This document shows, in pieces, positions 1-8,828 of a DNA stretch of 64,000 nucleotides. Each line of letters begins with the position of its first letter. Position 1 is the first letter of the stretch. The stretch covers positions 1-64,000 of the forward strand of contig JAVKLU010000083.1 of the NCBI GenBank assembly GCA_031538895.1, given 5' to 3'. A program made the translations under genes and the position numbers. This stretch comes from JAVKLU01 sp031538895 (GTDB lineage Bacteria > Pseudomonadota > Gammaproteobacteria > Burkholderiales > Burkholderiaceae). The notes under the pieces are model-generated. The model was not told where the DNA came from and made no database searches. It saw only the letters and a program-made list of their open reading frames with translations.

Positions 1-136
1 TCTATCAATTCATTTTTGCGGCGAATTGCTTTGTTGCGCAGTACGCGAAATCCTCACGTACTGTATGTACGCTCCGGTTTCTGTGTGCTGTGCGCCTCGC
101 ACTTCATCCGCACATTCTGTATTTATAGAAGTGCCC
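1..136 (-). mobile_element. MITE-like repeat, copy 1 (left end cut by window)
   Basis: This stretch is the reverse complement of 35559-35701 with only a few mismatches. The full element is 143 bp with 12-bp perfect terminal inverted repeats (gggcacttctat at the ends). Here the first 7 bases lie outside the window. It encodes no transposase, so it looks like a non-autonomous element. An internal inverted pair (cagtacg/cgtactg) could form a hairpin. It ends 18 bp from the stop codon of the neighbouring minus-strand gene. The repeat family was not recognised by name. Confidence 0.75.
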
Positions 137-154
137 TTTATAAAACGCTGTCGG

Positions 155-883
155 TTAAAACTGGAAACTGTTTTGAGTCACTAATTTGTTTCCTTCATAA
201 ACTTTGGCAACTAGGTGTTTAGGAATCGTGCCTTCAGGCAATGTCAGCTCCCCCATCACGCGTTGGTAACTTTGTATGTCCAGATTATAACTAGCCACGG
301 TAGCGTCATCGGCCGAGGGATAGCTTAAAGTTTGCGTGTGACCGTTTCGCGTACCCACCACATCGAGCCGTATCCGTCCTTTAAAACTGTTGTTATTTTT
401 ATTGAAGTTGTGAAAGAGCAGAACTTGGTAACTCAATTTATTGTTGCTAAATTCGCCCGATATCCGACGAATCAAAATTTTATTATTCGAGTCTACTGGC
501 AACAGTGTTTGTAAATGAGTTAAATCTTCTTTGAGACGCGCGTTTTCTGCTTCAACGTTTTTCAGCTGTGTTTTAAAACTTAATTGAGTCGAACGTTCGA
601 TCGAAAGTTCATTTTCATTCAATTGATTTTGAATGCGCAAGACTTCATATTTGGTGCTTAAGTCTTTATTAGTCTCGCGCAAGTGGATCAATTCATTACG
701 CCATGAAATCGGTGTTGCACCGCTAAAGCCGGTACTCCAATCGTAAATCAAGGCGCCAAAAGTCAATAAAATAATCGTGAAAAAACCATAAATTGCCATC
801 CGGATCGGCCACGACAAACGGCTGGTCACTCGCATTGAGGGCGCACTCACGGATAAACGTCGTAGCAGTAATCGAAATTTCAT
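155..883 (-). CDS. DUF6776-like membrane-anchored coiled-coil protein
   Basis: 242 residues. An Arg-rich N-terminus (MKFRLLLRR) precedes one transmembrane segment at about residues 28-50, then a heptad-rich coiled coil at about 60-125 and a C-terminal beta-rich domain at about 130-242. This architecture matches the betaproteobacterial DUF6776 family, whose function is not known to me. By topology it should be a bitopic inner-membrane protein with a periplasmic C-terminus. The gene stands alone: gatA lies 190 bp upstream on the same strand and the MITE lies just downstream. The family assignment is from recall of the domain layout and is moderately sure; a periplasmic scaffold role is inference. 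Confidence 0.6.
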   Translation of the reverse strand: MKFRLLLRRLSVSAPSMRVTSRLSWPIRMAIYGFFTIILLTFGALIYDWSTGFSGATPISWRNELIHLRETNKDLSTKYEVLRIQNQLNENELSIERSTQLSFKTQLKNVEAENARLKEDLTHLQTLLPVDSNNKILIRRISGEFSNNKLSYQVLLFHNFNKNNNSFKGRIRLDVVGTRNGHTQTLSYPSADDATVASYNLDIQSYQRVMGELTLPEGTIPKHLVAKVYEGNKLVTQNSFQF

Positions 884-1074
884 TCGTAATTAGAATCAGT
901 TATAACCCCCTTATCAAAGGGTTAAACATACGGAAAGGCGCTGATTTTAATGCAAACGTAAAATCACCGGAAACGATGGATTAACGGACGACAAAAATGC
1001 TACACGATGCAAATATCAAGGTGATTGAGACCATTTTTAGCGGCATTTTTGACCATCATTATTGACACTTATTT

Positions 1075-2532
1075 TTACATTTTAGGTCGGCGTAAATGCC
1101 AATCGCTTGCTTTTTGATAGGCTTGACCCACCGCCAATAATTGCGCTTCGCTTAAATAATTTCCAATTAATTGCATTCCGATGGGTAAGTTCGCTTGATC
1201 AAAACCGCAAGGCACAGACAAGGCAGGCAAACCTGCCAAATTGACGGGTAAAGTGAAAATATCTGCCAAATAATCACTGGTTGGATCGGCGTCATGTGCG
1301 CCTATTTTCCACGCGCTCGTCGGACAAACTGGCGACACAATCACATCACATTGCACAAATGCGGCGCGATAACTTTGCGCGATCAAGCGACGCACTTTTT
1401 GCGCTTGTACGTAATACGCGTCGTAATAACCATGAGATAAGACATAGGTTCCCAACAAAATGCGACGTTGCACTTCCGCGCCAAATCCTTCACTGCGCGA
1501 ATTGCGGTACAAGTCGTTCAAGGACTCATAAATTTGCGCGCGATGCCCGTAGCGCACACCATCAAAACGCGACAAATTAGAGCTCGCCTCGGCCGCCGCC
1601 ACAATGTAATACGCAGCTACGGCCAAATCGGTATGAGGTAATTCAATATCAACACAAATGGCACCTTGTTTGACTAAATCGGCAATCGCCTGTTCGATCG
1701 CGACATTGACTTCGGCTTGAACTCCTGCGCCAAAGCAAGCACGCGGTATCCCAATGCGTAGGCCTTTAATCGAAGCATTGGGATTCACCAAACCATCATC
1801 CGCCTTGACCAATAAAGACGTCGAATCACGACTGTCATGCCCCATCATTGCGCCCAACACGTAGGCGCAATCTTCTGCACTGCGGCCAAAAATGCCGCCT
1901 TGATCCAATGAACTGGCAAAGGCAATCATGCCGTAACGCGACACGCGACCATAGGTTGGCTTGATACCAGTAATTCCGCATAAAGATGCGGGCTGTCGAA
2001 TCGAGCCGCCCGTATCGGTTCCCGTACTGACCGGCGCTAAATCGGCTGCCACGGCACAGGCACTGCCGCCAGAAGAACCTCCTGGAATGCGCGATCGATC
2101 CCAAGGGTTGTGTACCGCGCCAAAATATGAATGCTCATTGGCCGAGCCCATCGCGAACTCATCACAATTAGTTTTACCTAAACACACCATTCCTGCTTGG
2201 TACAAAACTTCGACGACATGTGCGTCAAACGGGCTGACGTAATCAGCCAATATTTTGGATCCGGCAGTCGTGCGCCATCCCGTTGTGACAAAAATATCTT
2301 TATGCGCGATCGGAATGCCCAACAAAGGTGATACCTTAGTCTCTGTCGCACGGCGTTCATCCGCCATCCGCGCTTGTGCCAAACTGCGTTCAGCTTGAAT
2401 ATCAATAAAAGCGTTGAGCGTCGATTGCGTTGCGGTAATTTTTTGTAAATAGTCGCGTGTCAATTCAACGCTGGAAATTTTTTTATCGACCAGTGCTGAC
2501 GACAACTCACGAACTGAAGAAAAAGTAAGCAT
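1075..2532 (-). CDS. gatA: Asp-tRNA(Asn)/Glu-tRNA(Gln) amidotransferase subunit A
   Basis: 485 residues, the usual length for GatA. It hydrolyses glutamine and supplies ammonia for transamidation of misacylated Glu-tRNA(Gln) or Asp-tRNA(Asn) in the cytoplasm, working in the GatCAB complex. The amidase-signature triad is visible: Lys in GIPIAHKD, cis-Ser in the GGSSGGSA segment and the nucleophilic Ser in TGTDTGGSIRQP. gatC lies 94 bp upstream on the same strand. The expected gatB is not downstream; a DUF6776-type gene and a MITE occupy that place, so GatB must be encoded elsewhere if the complex is functional. The ATG at 2532 gives a full-length protein. Confidence 0.95.
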   Translation of the reverse strand: MLTFSSVRELSSALVDKKISSVELTRDYLQKITATQSTLNAFIDIQAERSLAQARMADERRATETKVSPLLGIPIAHKDIFVTTGWRTTAGSKILADYVSPFDAHVVEVLYQAGMVCLGKTNCDEFAMGSANEHSYFGAVHNPWDRSRIPGGSSGGSACAVAADLAPVSTGTDTGGSIRQPASLCGITGIKPTYGRVSRYGMIAFASSLDQGGIFGRSAEDCAYVLGAMMGHDSRDSTSLLVKADDGLVNPNASIKGLRIGIPRACFGAGVQAEVNVAIEQAIADLVKQGAICVDIELPHTDLAVAAYYIVAAAEASSNLSRFDGVRYGHRAQIYESLNDLYRNSRSEGFGAEVQRRILLGTYVLSHGYYDAYYVQAQKVRRLIAQSYRAAFVQCDVIVSPVCPTSAWKIGAHDADPTSDYLADIFTLPVNLAGLPALSVPCGFDQANLPIGMQLIGNYLSEAQLLAVGQAYQKASDWHLRRPKM

Positions 2533-2626
2533 AACAATACTAAAAAGAAAAACACTTCAGAATACTTGTTCAGAGCATCCCCCAGCATGCGCAGAGGCGC
2601 TCGAAACGACACAACACCGATTATTT

Positions 2627-2920
2627 TTATTCGACGACGCGCGGCACCAAATACAGTCCACGTTCTTGCGCAGGCGCATTGAGTTGTGCAGCATCTTGCG
2701 TAGTCACAGCAAGAGCCTCATCTACGCGCCAAGGGGCCAAGGCCAAATCCATCATTTCCAGAGGATGCGCCAATGGCATCACCGCAGCGGTATCCACCGT
2801 CGCTAACTGTGCCATCAAATTCATGATTTGATCCAACTCTGCGCGCGCACGGTCAGGATTATTTAAGTTGAGCCGCGCCAAATGCGCGACGTGTTGAACG
2901 TTTTCAAGTGTTAAAGACAT
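2627..2920 (-). CDS. gatC: Asp-tRNA(Asn)/Glu-tRNA(Gln) amidotransferase subunit C
   Basis: 97 residues starting MSLTLENVQHVAHLARL, the typical GatC start in which a helical motif (VxHLAxLARL-type) begins the protein. GatC wraps around GatA and stabilises the GatCAB complex. A longer in-frame reading (to 3025) would add a hydrophobic leader not found in the family, so the ATG at 2920 is preferred. It is the first gene of a gatC-gatA unit; its promoter should lie in the divergent gap shared with the 2-hydroxyacid dehydrogenase gene. Confidence 0.9.
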   Translation of the reverse strand: MSLTLENVQHVAHLARLNLNNPDRARAELDQIMNLMAQLATVDTAAVMPLAHPLEMMDLALAPWRVDEALAVTTQDAAQLNAPAQERGLYLVPRVVE

Positions 2921-3276
2921 AAGTGAACAAAGCAGAGGGCAAAAAAGTAAACAAAGTTTGACTAAAAACTCTAGGGTGGGAAACCCTACAACAAAATACG
3001 ACAGAGCAAACGTCAGAACTAACATCAGAACTAAAACGCGATCATAGTTGATTCGTGCATCCCCTCACGTGAATCGCTTTTAGGCAACTGAGGTGCGCTA
3101 TGATTTTCGCCATGTTTGTTTACACATCATTTTTTTCTCAACATAATGATTGATCATCTTGACCATTTAGTCTTAACCACGCGTGATAAAGCGCGTTGCA
3201 TATAGTTTTACACCGCAATATTGGGCATGCGTTTAGTCACGGCCTAAAATAAAAACACTTTACTTTGAAATTAACT
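2921..3276. promoter_or_regulatory. Divergent intergenic region gatC / 2-hydroxyacid dehydrogenase
   Basis: About 355 bp between two divergently transcribed genes. It must carry both promoters, but I see no convincing -35/-10 pair, operator palindrome or terminator in it. Confidence 0.35.
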
Positions 3277-4245
3277 ATGTTGCCAAAAATTGTTTTTTTA
3301 GATCGAGATACGCTCGACGCCAAAGTACGGCGCCCCAGCTTTACCCACGATTGGCTAGAGTATGGCGCGACAACACCTGATCAAGTGGTCGATCGTTTGC
3401 GCGACGCCACTATTGTTATTACGAATAAAGTCCCTATCACGGCCCAGATGTTGACGCAATTACCAAGCCTAAAAATGATCGCGCTGGCGGCCACGGGATA
3501 CAACATCATTGACATCGTGGCGTGTCACGAACGGAGCGTAGTCGTCTCGAATATTCGTCACTACGCCAACGCGTCTTTGCCCGAACATGTCTTTGCGTTA
3601 ATTCTGGCGCTGCGTCGTCAAATACTGTCCTATCACCGCGATGTACAAGCGGGAAAATGGCAACAGGCAAAACACTTTTGCTTTCTTCATCACCCGATTC
3701 TGGATTTAGCCAACAGTCAGTTGGGTATTATTGGCTACGGGACTTTGGGTCAAAGCATCGCAAAAATCGCTCGTGGCTTTGGCATGCACATCAAGGCCGC
3801 CGTCTCACTATCGGACAAAGTCAGCGCAGAAAACCCATCCACAGATGATATTGAACGCATTTCTTTAGACGAATTGTTGCGCACTTCGGATGTGATTACG
3901 CTCAATATTCCGATGAGTGCACAAACGCGCAACTTGATTGATGCACCACAATTGGCCTTGATGAAACCGACTGCTTTATTGATTAACACCGCGCGTGGGG
4001 GCTTGGTCAACGAAGCCGCACTGGCACAAGCCTTGCGTGAAGGACAAATCGGTGGAGCCGGATTTGATGTCTTGACAGTTGAGCCACCCACCAAGGGTAA
4101 TCCTTTACTGGAAGCCAATTTACCGAATTTTATTTTGACGCCACACATTGCTTGGGCCAGTCAAGGTGCCATGCAAACTTTGGCCGATCAACTGATCGAC
4201 AACATCGAAGCCTTTGTCAACGGACAGGCGCGCAACACTATTTAA
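3277..4245 (+). CDS. D-2-hydroxyacid dehydrogenase (glycerate dehydrogenase-like)
   Basis: 322 residues of the NAD-dependent D-isomer 2-hydroxyacid dehydrogenase family. The N-terminal substrate domain is followed by a Rossmann fold with the dinucleotide motif IGYGTLGQSIA (about residue 150). The catalytic Arg (NTARGGLVNE), Glu (DVLTVEPP) and His (LTPHIAWAS) are all present. Overall it most resembles hydroxypyruvate reductase/glycerate dehydrogenase (HprA type), which interconverts hydroxypyruvate and D-glycerate; the exact substrate cannot be read from the sequence. The ATG at 3277 is preferred over a TTG 12 bases upstream. It converges with rep, with only 4 bp between the stop codons. Confidence 0.85.
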   Translation: MLPKIVFLDRDTLDAKVRRPSFTHDWLEYGATTPDQVVDRLRDATIVITNKVPITAQMLTQLPSLKMIALAATGYNIIDIVACHERSVVVSNIRHYANASLPEHVFALILALRRQILSYHRDVQAGKWQQAKHFCFLHHPILDLANSQLGIIGYGTLGQSIAKIARGFGMHIKAAVSLSDKVSAENPSTDDIERISLDELLRTSDVITLNIPMSAQTRNLIDAPQLALMKPTALLINTARGGLVNEAALAQALREGQIGGAGFDVLTVEPPTKGNPLLEANLPNFILTPHIAWASQGAMQTLADQLIDNIEAFVNGQARNTI

Positions 4246-4249
4246 AGCA

Positions 4250-6250
4250 TTACTTGGACGCCAACATTTCACGCATTCGCGCGAGATGTTCTTGCGGCGA
4301 CAATTTAGCGACGGGTAAAGATTCAATTTTTTCCAAACCCATTTCTGCGATAAAACGCGAAATTTCACAGGTCTCGTTTTGTCGCGCCCGCTTGCGGCGA
4401 CGGCACCAACTGATAAATAAATTATTGCGGGCACGCGTAATTCCCACATACATCAAACGTCGCTCTTCTTCCAAACGTGCTTGCAAGACTTGGACATCTT
4501 CTTTCTCGTCTTTATTTTGATAGGGCAACAAACCCTCTTCAACGCCAATTAAAAAAACATAGCGGTATTCCAAACCTTTAGCCGCATGCAAAGTCGAGAG
4601 CTGAACCATATTAGGATCAGCGTCGCGTTCTTCCAACATCGATACCAGCATCACCACTTGGGTCAACTGAATCAAATTCTTTTCATCACGCTCGCCCTTC
4701 TTACCCAACCAATCACAAAAATCTAAAACGTTTTGCCATTTATTGCGCGCGACGACTTCGTCAAAATGGCTATACAGATAAGGTTCGTAATCAATTTCTT
4801 TACGCAATTCATCCAAAAGTTGCGCGACCGGTTCTTTCTCCGCGCGAAAGCTCAACTGGTTGATAAATTCACAAAACACGCGCATCGGTTCAATTTGACG
4901 CGCGCTTAAATAGGCGGTCAAGCCTGATTTAAATACGGCTTCAAATAAACTGCACTGCCACTGCCGCGCAAATTCACCCAAGGCTTCTAAAGTGGTTTGA
5001 CCGACACCGCGACGTGGTGTCGTAATCGCGCGGATAAACGCCAGATCATCGTTATCGTTGACCATCAAACGCAAATAACTGACGATGTCGCGAATCTCGG
5101 CGCGATCAAAAAAACTCTGCCCGCCCGACAATTTGTAGGGAATTCGCTCGTTGCGCAAGGCTTCTTCAAATATGCGCGCCTGATGATTGCTACGATACAA
5201 AATCGCGTAATCGGAGAACTCGGTACGATGTTCAAATTTATGACGCGACAAATGTGCCACCACTTGTTCGGCTTCAGCATTATCATCATCCATCGCAGTC
5301 ACTTCAATCGCTTCGCCCATCCCTAAGTTAGACCATAATTTCTTATCAAACAATTTGGGGTTGTGACCAATCAAAGTATTGGCAGCTTGCAAAATCGTAT
5401 TGGTCGATCGATAGTTTTGTTCCAAGGGAATGACTTTTAAATCGGCAAAATCATCACGAATTTTCTCGAGGTTATCTAAGGTTGCCCCGCGCCAAGCATA
5501 AATTGCTTGATCATCGTCTCCCACCGCCGAGAACATCGCTTTTTTACCCAAACCCGTGGTCAATAATTTAATCAACTCGTACTGCGCGACGTTAGTGTCT
5601 TGATATTCGTCAATCAGTAAATAGCGCAAACGGCTTTGCCATTTATCGCGCACCGCCTGATCGGTTCGAAATAAATGAACTGGCAAGATCAATAAATCGT
5701 CAAAATCAACTGCTTGATAAGCTTTTAAAGTTGCGACATACAAAGGATATAAACGTGCCGCATCAACTTCTAACTCGTTACTGGGCGACACTGCGTCAGG
5801 TGCGATCAAATTATTTTTCCATAAAGAAATGCACGACTGCACCCCTTTGATGAACCCCTTATCGGTACTGCTCAACATGTCTTGCAAAATCGTCAAACAA
5901 TCGCCCGCATCCATGATCGAGAAGCGTGCCTTGAATCCTAAGCGCATCGCTTCCTCGCGCAAAATTTGCACCCCCAAGGAATGAAACGTGCAAGCCGTTA
6001 ATTGTTTGATCGAAGATTTTTCAATCCCCAGGCTGACCAAGCGGTTTTGCATCTCTTGCGCGGCCTTGTTGGTAAAGGTCAGTGCCGCAATATTTTTGGC
6101 GAGATAGCGGCCACTGTTAATCAGATAAGCAATTTTGTGTGTGATGACGCGCGTTTTACCCGACCCTGCACCCGCTAATACCAGACAAGGGCCATCGAGG
6201 TATTCAACCGCTTCTTGCTGCGGTGCGTTTAGACCGAGCATATCGCTCAT
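4250..6250 (-). CDS. rep: ATP-dependent DNA helicase Rep (UvrD/Rep superfamily 1)
   Basis: 666 residues, close to the usual Rep length (about 670). It is a 3'-5' SF1A helicase that clears proteins ahead of replication forks. Visible motifs: Walker A GAGSGKTRVI (about 30), motif Ia TFTNKAA, Walker B DEYQDTN, motif III GDDDQAIYAWRGA, motif IV EQNYRS, motif V STLHAAKGLEY and motif VI VGITRARNN. The N-terminus LNAPQQEAVEYLDGPCLVLAG aligns with Rep more closely than with UvrD, and there is no long UvrD-type C-terminal tail. The ATG at 6250 (MSDMLGLN) is chosen over a longer reading frame to 6313, which adds non-family sequence. Confidence 0.9.
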   Translation of the reverse strand: MSDMLGLNAPQQEAVEYLDGPCLVLAGAGSGKTRVITHKIAYLINSGRYLAKNIAALTFTNKAAQEMQNRLVSLGIEKSSIKQLTACTFHSLGVQILREEAMRLGFKARFSIMDAGDCLTILQDMLSSTDKGFIKGVQSCISLWKNNLIAPDAVSPSNELEVDAARLYPLYVATLKAYQAVDFDDLLILPVHLFRTDQAVRDKWQSRLRYLLIDEYQDTNVAQYELIKLLTTGLGKKAMFSAVGDDDQAIYAWRGATLDNLEKIRDDFADLKVIPLEQNYRSTNTILQAANTLIGHNPKLFDKKLWSNLGMGEAIEVTAMDDDNAEAEQVVAHLSRHKFEHRTEFSDYAILYRSNHQARIFEEALRNERIPYKLSGGQSFFDRAEIRDIVSYLRLMVNDNDDLAFIRAITTPRRGVGQTTLEALGEFARQWQCSLFEAVFKSGLTAYLSARQIEPMRVFCEFINQLSFRAEKEPVAQLLDELRKEIDYEPYLYSHFDEVVARNKWQNVLDFCDWLGKKGERDEKNLIQLTQVVMLVSMLEERDADPNMVQLSTLHAAKGLEYRYVFLIGVEEGLLPYQNKDEKEDVQVLQARLEEERRLMYVGITRARNNLFISWCRRRKRARQNETCEISRFIAEMGLEKIESLPVAKLSPQEHLARMREMLASK

Positions 6251-6411
6251 CGTGTGGGATTGAAGGGGTGAATAAAAAATCGACAATTGACAGTTGTAGA
6301 AAACCCCCGTCAAAAAATCGGTAGAAAAACTATTTGATAAAAATGAATCCAGCAGTGTCTTGTATCAATCCTAGACGGTTTGAAGTATGTTTCGCCAAGC
6401 AAAATTGAGGA

Positions 6412-6852
6412 TCAATCACCGTACATTTTGCGTTTAATTTCGCGGCGTTGTTGCGCTTCTAAAGTGAGGGTCGCGGTAGGACGAGCGATTAAACGTGGCA
6501 CGCCGATCGGTTCACCCGATTCTTCACACCAACCATACTCTCCTGACACAATGCGCGCCAAAGATTGTTTCACTTTTTTGAGCAGTTTTAATTCGCGTTC
6601 GCGGGTTCGCAACTCCAAAGCGTGTTCTTCTTCAATCGTCGCACGATCCGCAGGATCGGGAACAATCGCATTTTCACGCAAATGATCACTGGAAGCATCT
6701 GCGTTTTCCATCAAGTCGCGCTCAATTTCCAATAACTTGTTTTTGAAAAAAGCCAGCTGCATCTCGTTCATATAATCGCCGTCTTTCATACGCAACATTT
6801 GCGCCTCGGTCGGCAATGCACCATCTGCCGCAGATTTAGTCGTCTGTACCAT
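6412..6852 (-). CDS. dksA: RNA polymerase-binding transcription factor DksA (zinc-cysteine-poor type)
   Basis: 146 residues. DksA binds the secondary channel of RNA polymerase and acts with ppGpp in the stringent response. The coiled-coil tip with acidic residues (DPADRATIEEE) is present, as is the C-terminal globular zinc-finger region. In that region only the first of the four classical cysteines is kept (WCEESGEPIG, then LTLEAQQRRE), so zinc binding is not expected; related proteins in other Proteobacteria share this. The ATG at 6852 follows a good ribosome site (gaggag). It lies downstream of eno on the same strand, after a terminator-like hairpin. Confidence 0.92.
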   Translation of the reverse strand: MVQTTKSAADGALPTEAQMLRMKDGDYMNEMQLAFFKNKLLEIERDLMENADASSDHLRENAIVPDPADRATIEEEHALELRTRERELKLLKKVKQSLARIVSGEYGWCEESGEPIGVPRLIARPTATLTLEAQQRREIKRKMYGD

Positions 6853-6872
6853 GTTCACTCCTCTACACCTAG

Positions 6873-6903
6873 AAAAACAAACGGAGGCAAACCATTGCCT
6901 CCG
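6873..6903 (-). terminator. Intrinsic terminator after eno
   Basis: On the minus strand a 9-bp stem (cggaggcaa / ttgcctccg, 4-nt loop) is followed by a T-rich run (tttgttttt). It lies between the eno stop codon and the dksA ribosome site. It could end eno transcripts or attenuate read-through into dksA. The segment 6890-6917 is also an imperfect 14-bp tandem duplication (unit aaccattgcctccg), so the hairpin partly arises from a duplicated sequence. Confidence 0.6.
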
Positions 6904-6996
6904 AACCATTGCCTTCGAAAAGGGGCGCGAGTCTAACCGAATGATTCGCTCAACGCCACACATTACATTACCGATAACTATAAATTCGCTTGTTGT

Positions 6997-8280
6997 TTAA
7001 AAAAGGTGTTTAAACGCCGAACGCCCTGGATAAGAACCTACATCGCCCAAATCCTCTTCAATGCGTAACAATTGATTGTATTTCGCAACCCGATCCGAAC
7101 GCGACAATGAACCGGTTTTGATTTGCAAAGCATTAGTAGCTACCGCAATATCGGCGATTGTGGTGTCTTCGGTTTCGCCAGAACGATGCGAAATCACTGA
7201 GGTGTAACCGGCGCGTTTGGCCATTTCGATCGCGGCAAAAGTTTCGGTCAAAGTGCCGATTTGATTCACTTTAATCAGAATCGAATTGGCCACGCCTCGA
7301 CGAATACCTTCTCGCAAAATTTTAGTGTTGGTGACAAATAAATCATCACCTACCAATTGCACTTTTTTGCCCAACAATTCGGTCAAATATTCCCAACCCG
7401 CCCAATCGTTTTCAGCCATGCCATCTTCAATCGAAATAATCGGATATTTATCACACCATGTCGCCAATAAATGCGCAAAATCTTTTGATTCGAGTTCTAA
7501 ATTTTCGCCTTTTAATTGATAACGATCCATTTTGTAAAATTCGCTTGCCGCACAATCTAGTCCCAAGGCGATGTCTTTACCGGCGGTATAACCGGCCATA
7601 TCAATCGCTTGTATAATCAGTTGAATCGCGTGTTCATGCGATACCACATTGGGTGCAAAGCCCCCTTCGTCCCCAACCGAGGTCGTCATGCCTTCTTTGT
7701 GTAATACTTTTTTCAAAGCATGAAAAGTCTCAGCACCATAACGTAAAGCTTCACTAAAGCTTTCTGCGCCAATCGGAATGATCATCAACTCTTGCAAGTC
7801 CAAGTTATTACTGGCATGCGCACCACCATTGACCACATTCATCATCGGAACGGGCATTTGCATGGCACACGATCCGCCAAAATAACGATACAGCGGCAAA
7901 CCAGATTCTTCTGCTGCTGCGCGCGCCACCGCCATTGACACGGCTAAAGTTGCATTTGCACCTAATCGTGATTTATTTTCAGTCCCATCTAAATCGATCA
8001 AAGTGTGATCTAAAAACGCTTGCTCGTTGGCTTCTAAACCCATAATCGATTCAGAAATTTCATTGTTCACATGCGCACACGCTTTTAATACCCCTTTACC
8101 CAAATAACGCTTAGCATCGCCATCGCGCAACTCAACTGCTTCGCGCGAACCGGTTGAGGCTCCGGAAGGAACTGCAGCGCGGCCCATCACACCAGACTCC
8201 AACAATACGTCGCATTCCAAAGTCGGATTACCGCGTGAATCTAAAATTTCGCGGCCAATAATGTCAACAATTGCACTCAT
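6997..8280 (-). CDS. eno: Enolase (phosphopyruvate hydratase)
   Basis: 427 residues, full length. It converts 2-phosphoglycerate to phosphoenolpyruvate in glycolysis and is also a degradosome partner of RNase E in many Proteobacteria. The family signatures are clear: IIGREILDSRGNPTLE at the N-terminus, GGAHASNNLDLQE, the metal-binding and catalytic region SIEDGMAENDW, DDLFVTN with the following catalytic Lys in LIKVNQIGT, and SHRSGETEDT near the C-terminus. It is the last gene before a terminator in a minus-strand block that includes kdsA and pyrG, an order common in Betaproteobacteria. Confidence 0.98.
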   Translation of the reverse strand: MSAIVDIIGREILDSRGNPTLECDVLLESGVMGRAAVPSGASTGSREAVELRDGDAKRYLGKGVLKACAHVNNEISESIMGLEANEQAFLDHTLIDLDGTENKSRLGANATLAVSMAVARAAAEESGLPLYRYFGGSCAMQMPVPMMNVVNGGAHASNNLDLQELMIIPIGAESFSEALRYGAETFHALKKVLHKEGMTTSVGDEGGFAPNVVSHEHAIQLIIQAIDMAGYTAGKDIALGLDCAASEFYKMDRYQLKGENLELESKDFAHLLATWCDKYPIISIEDGMAENDWAGWEYLTELLGKKVQLVGDDLFVTNTKILREGIRRGVANSILIKVNQIGTLTETFAAIEMAKRAGYTSVISHRSGETEDTTIADIAVATNALQIKTGSLSRSDRVAKYNQLLRIEEDLGDVGSYPGRSAFKHLF

Positions 8281-8304
8281 GATTTTTCCTTAGAAATAAG
8301 TCAG

Positions 8305-8784
8305 TTATTCAAAAACGGGGTCAATAAAAATTTCAGCACTTAATGAGTTTGCGATGTAGCACAAATCATGCGCACGATCGTGTAGGGCCTTTACTTCTTC
8401 TTTACTGGGGATATTAGCGTCCGGACTCACGCCCGAAAAAACCACTTGTGGACGCAAAGTAATGTGCGTCAATCCGATTTTCCCTTTGGCATTTGGCCCC
8501 ATCGTCCCCACGGGAGTATCGCGATACTCATCTACTCGCCATTTTTTCTTAGCAGCGAGACTTAAAAAAAATAATAAATGACAACTGGATAAAGCCGCAA
8601 CTACTGCTTCCTCCGGATCAACATTCTCCGCCACAGACATCGGCAAAGGTACGACATCCGGTGATGATGATCCGGCAACAATGGCACCGCCATCAAAGTG
8701 CCACTCATGACCACGGCTGTATTGATTGTCGATAAAAATTTGTCCTTGCCGTTGCCAGATCAATTGTGCGGTATGTAGCGCCAT
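8305..8784 (-). CDS. OsmC family protein
   Basis: 159 residues of the OsmC/Ohr fold. The two conserved cysteines of the family are present in their usual settings, ALSSCHLLF (about residue 67) and AHDLCYIANS (about 140), consistent with a thiol peroxidase acting on organic hydroperoxides. Family members are dimeric cytoplasmic proteins. The gene lies 24 bp upstream of eno and 44 bp downstream of kdsA on the same strand, so co-transcription is likely. A specific substrate or a YhfA-versus-Ohr assignment cannot be made with certainty. Confidence 0.85.
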   Translation of the reverse strand: MALHTAQLIWQRQGQIFIDNQYSRGHEWHFDGGAIVAGSSSPDVVPLPMSVAENVDPEEAVVAALSSCHLLFFLSLAAKKKWRVDEYRDTPVGTMGPNAKGKIGLTHITLRPQVVFSGVSPDANIPSKEEVKALHDRAHDLCYIANSLSAEIFIDPVFE

Positions 8785-8828
8785 GGTTATAAGCTTAGAA
8801 ATAAAATCGCTCCATTAAAAACATGTGA

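Noticed and set aside
16..222. Open frame across the MITE (reads RIALLRSTRNPHVLYVRSG)
   Set aside because: The same frame recurs in the second MITE copy, so it is a product of the repeat, not a gene.
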